Positions 5,003 to 5,038 of a DNA stretch of 5,038 bases are shown in pieces. Every line of letters starts with the position of its first letter. Positions within the stretch are counted from its first letter, which is position 1. The translations under genes and the position numbers were made by a program. Source of the stretch: Tannerella sp. (GTDB lineage Bacteria; Bacteroidota; Bacteroidia; Bacteroidales; Tannerellaceae); NCBI GenBank assembly GCA_031263835.1, contig JAISEZ010000077.1:1-5038 (forward strand), given 5' to 3'. The notes beneath the pieces were generated by a model that made no database searches, was not told the origin of the DNA, and was given only the letters and a program-made list of their open reading frames with translations.

Positions 5003-5038
5003 ATGAAGAAACAGCAAAGAAAGACGACTTCCCAGCCT
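5003..5038 (+). CDS. Start of an unidentified gene, cut by the window edge
   Basis: Twelve codons are visible from ATG 5003, giving MKKQQRKTTSQP, a basic start that could be cytoplasmic or the beginning of a membrane or signal sequence. A second open frame starts at ATG 4996 (MENEETAKKDDFPA) and also runs to the edge, so the true frame is not certain; a third ATG at 4992 stops after four codons. The 5003 start was preferred because MKK-type starts are common, which is weak evidence. The promoter box at 4974-4981 supports a gene starting here, but its product cannot be named. Confidence 0.4.
   Translation, partial: MKKQQRKTTSQP

Overview
The window looks like chromosomal DNA from a member of the Bacteroidetes, most likely the order Bacteroidales. 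Three points support this. Promoter-like boxes of the Bacteroides -7 type (TAnnTTTG) sit upstream of three genes. The genes lack convincing Shine-Dalgarno sequences. The gene families are typical of the group: a two-domain DUF1080 lipoprotein, a YycJ/WalJ-like metallo-hydrolase that opens like its Bacteroides relatives, and a WcaJ-type sugar transferase. The coding DNA is GC-rich by eye and the spacers are richer in A+T. The genus cannot be fixed from this sequence.

Layout: a DUF1080 lipoprotein gene (43-1317, +) converges on an MBL-fold hydrolase gene (1948-2751, -). The roughly 630-base spacer between them is packed with short repeats. The hydrolase gene is divergent from a polyprenyl glycosylphosphotransferase gene (2873-4270, +), and two -7 boxes sit back to back between them. 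A cytidine deaminase gene (4337-4798, +) follows 66 bases downstream with no terminator visible in the gap, so the pair may be co-transcribed. A second repeat-bearing spacer leads to a new promoter and the first codons of a gene cut by the window edge.

The four complete genes do not form an obvious pathway. The DUF1080 protein probably acts on carbohydrate in the envelope. The transferase probably starts a surface glycan on undecaprenyl phosphate. The deaminase salvages pyrimidine nucleosides. The hydrolase is a cytoplasmic MBL enzyme of unknown substrate.

The most unusual content lies between the genes. One repeat family, an array of an 8-base unit (GATTCAAN) followed by a GC-rich tail, occurs three times. 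Each copy begins at or just after a stop codon and has its array end facing the gene. Two of the copies form a 57-base inverted repeat with only two mismatches that frames the convergent spacer almost exactly. Inside that spacer are a rho-independent terminator, five 23-base tandem units with overlapping dyads, a 7-base tandem array, and a 29-base direct repeat built around small hairpins. The 7-base array and a motif from the repeat family recur in the last spacer.
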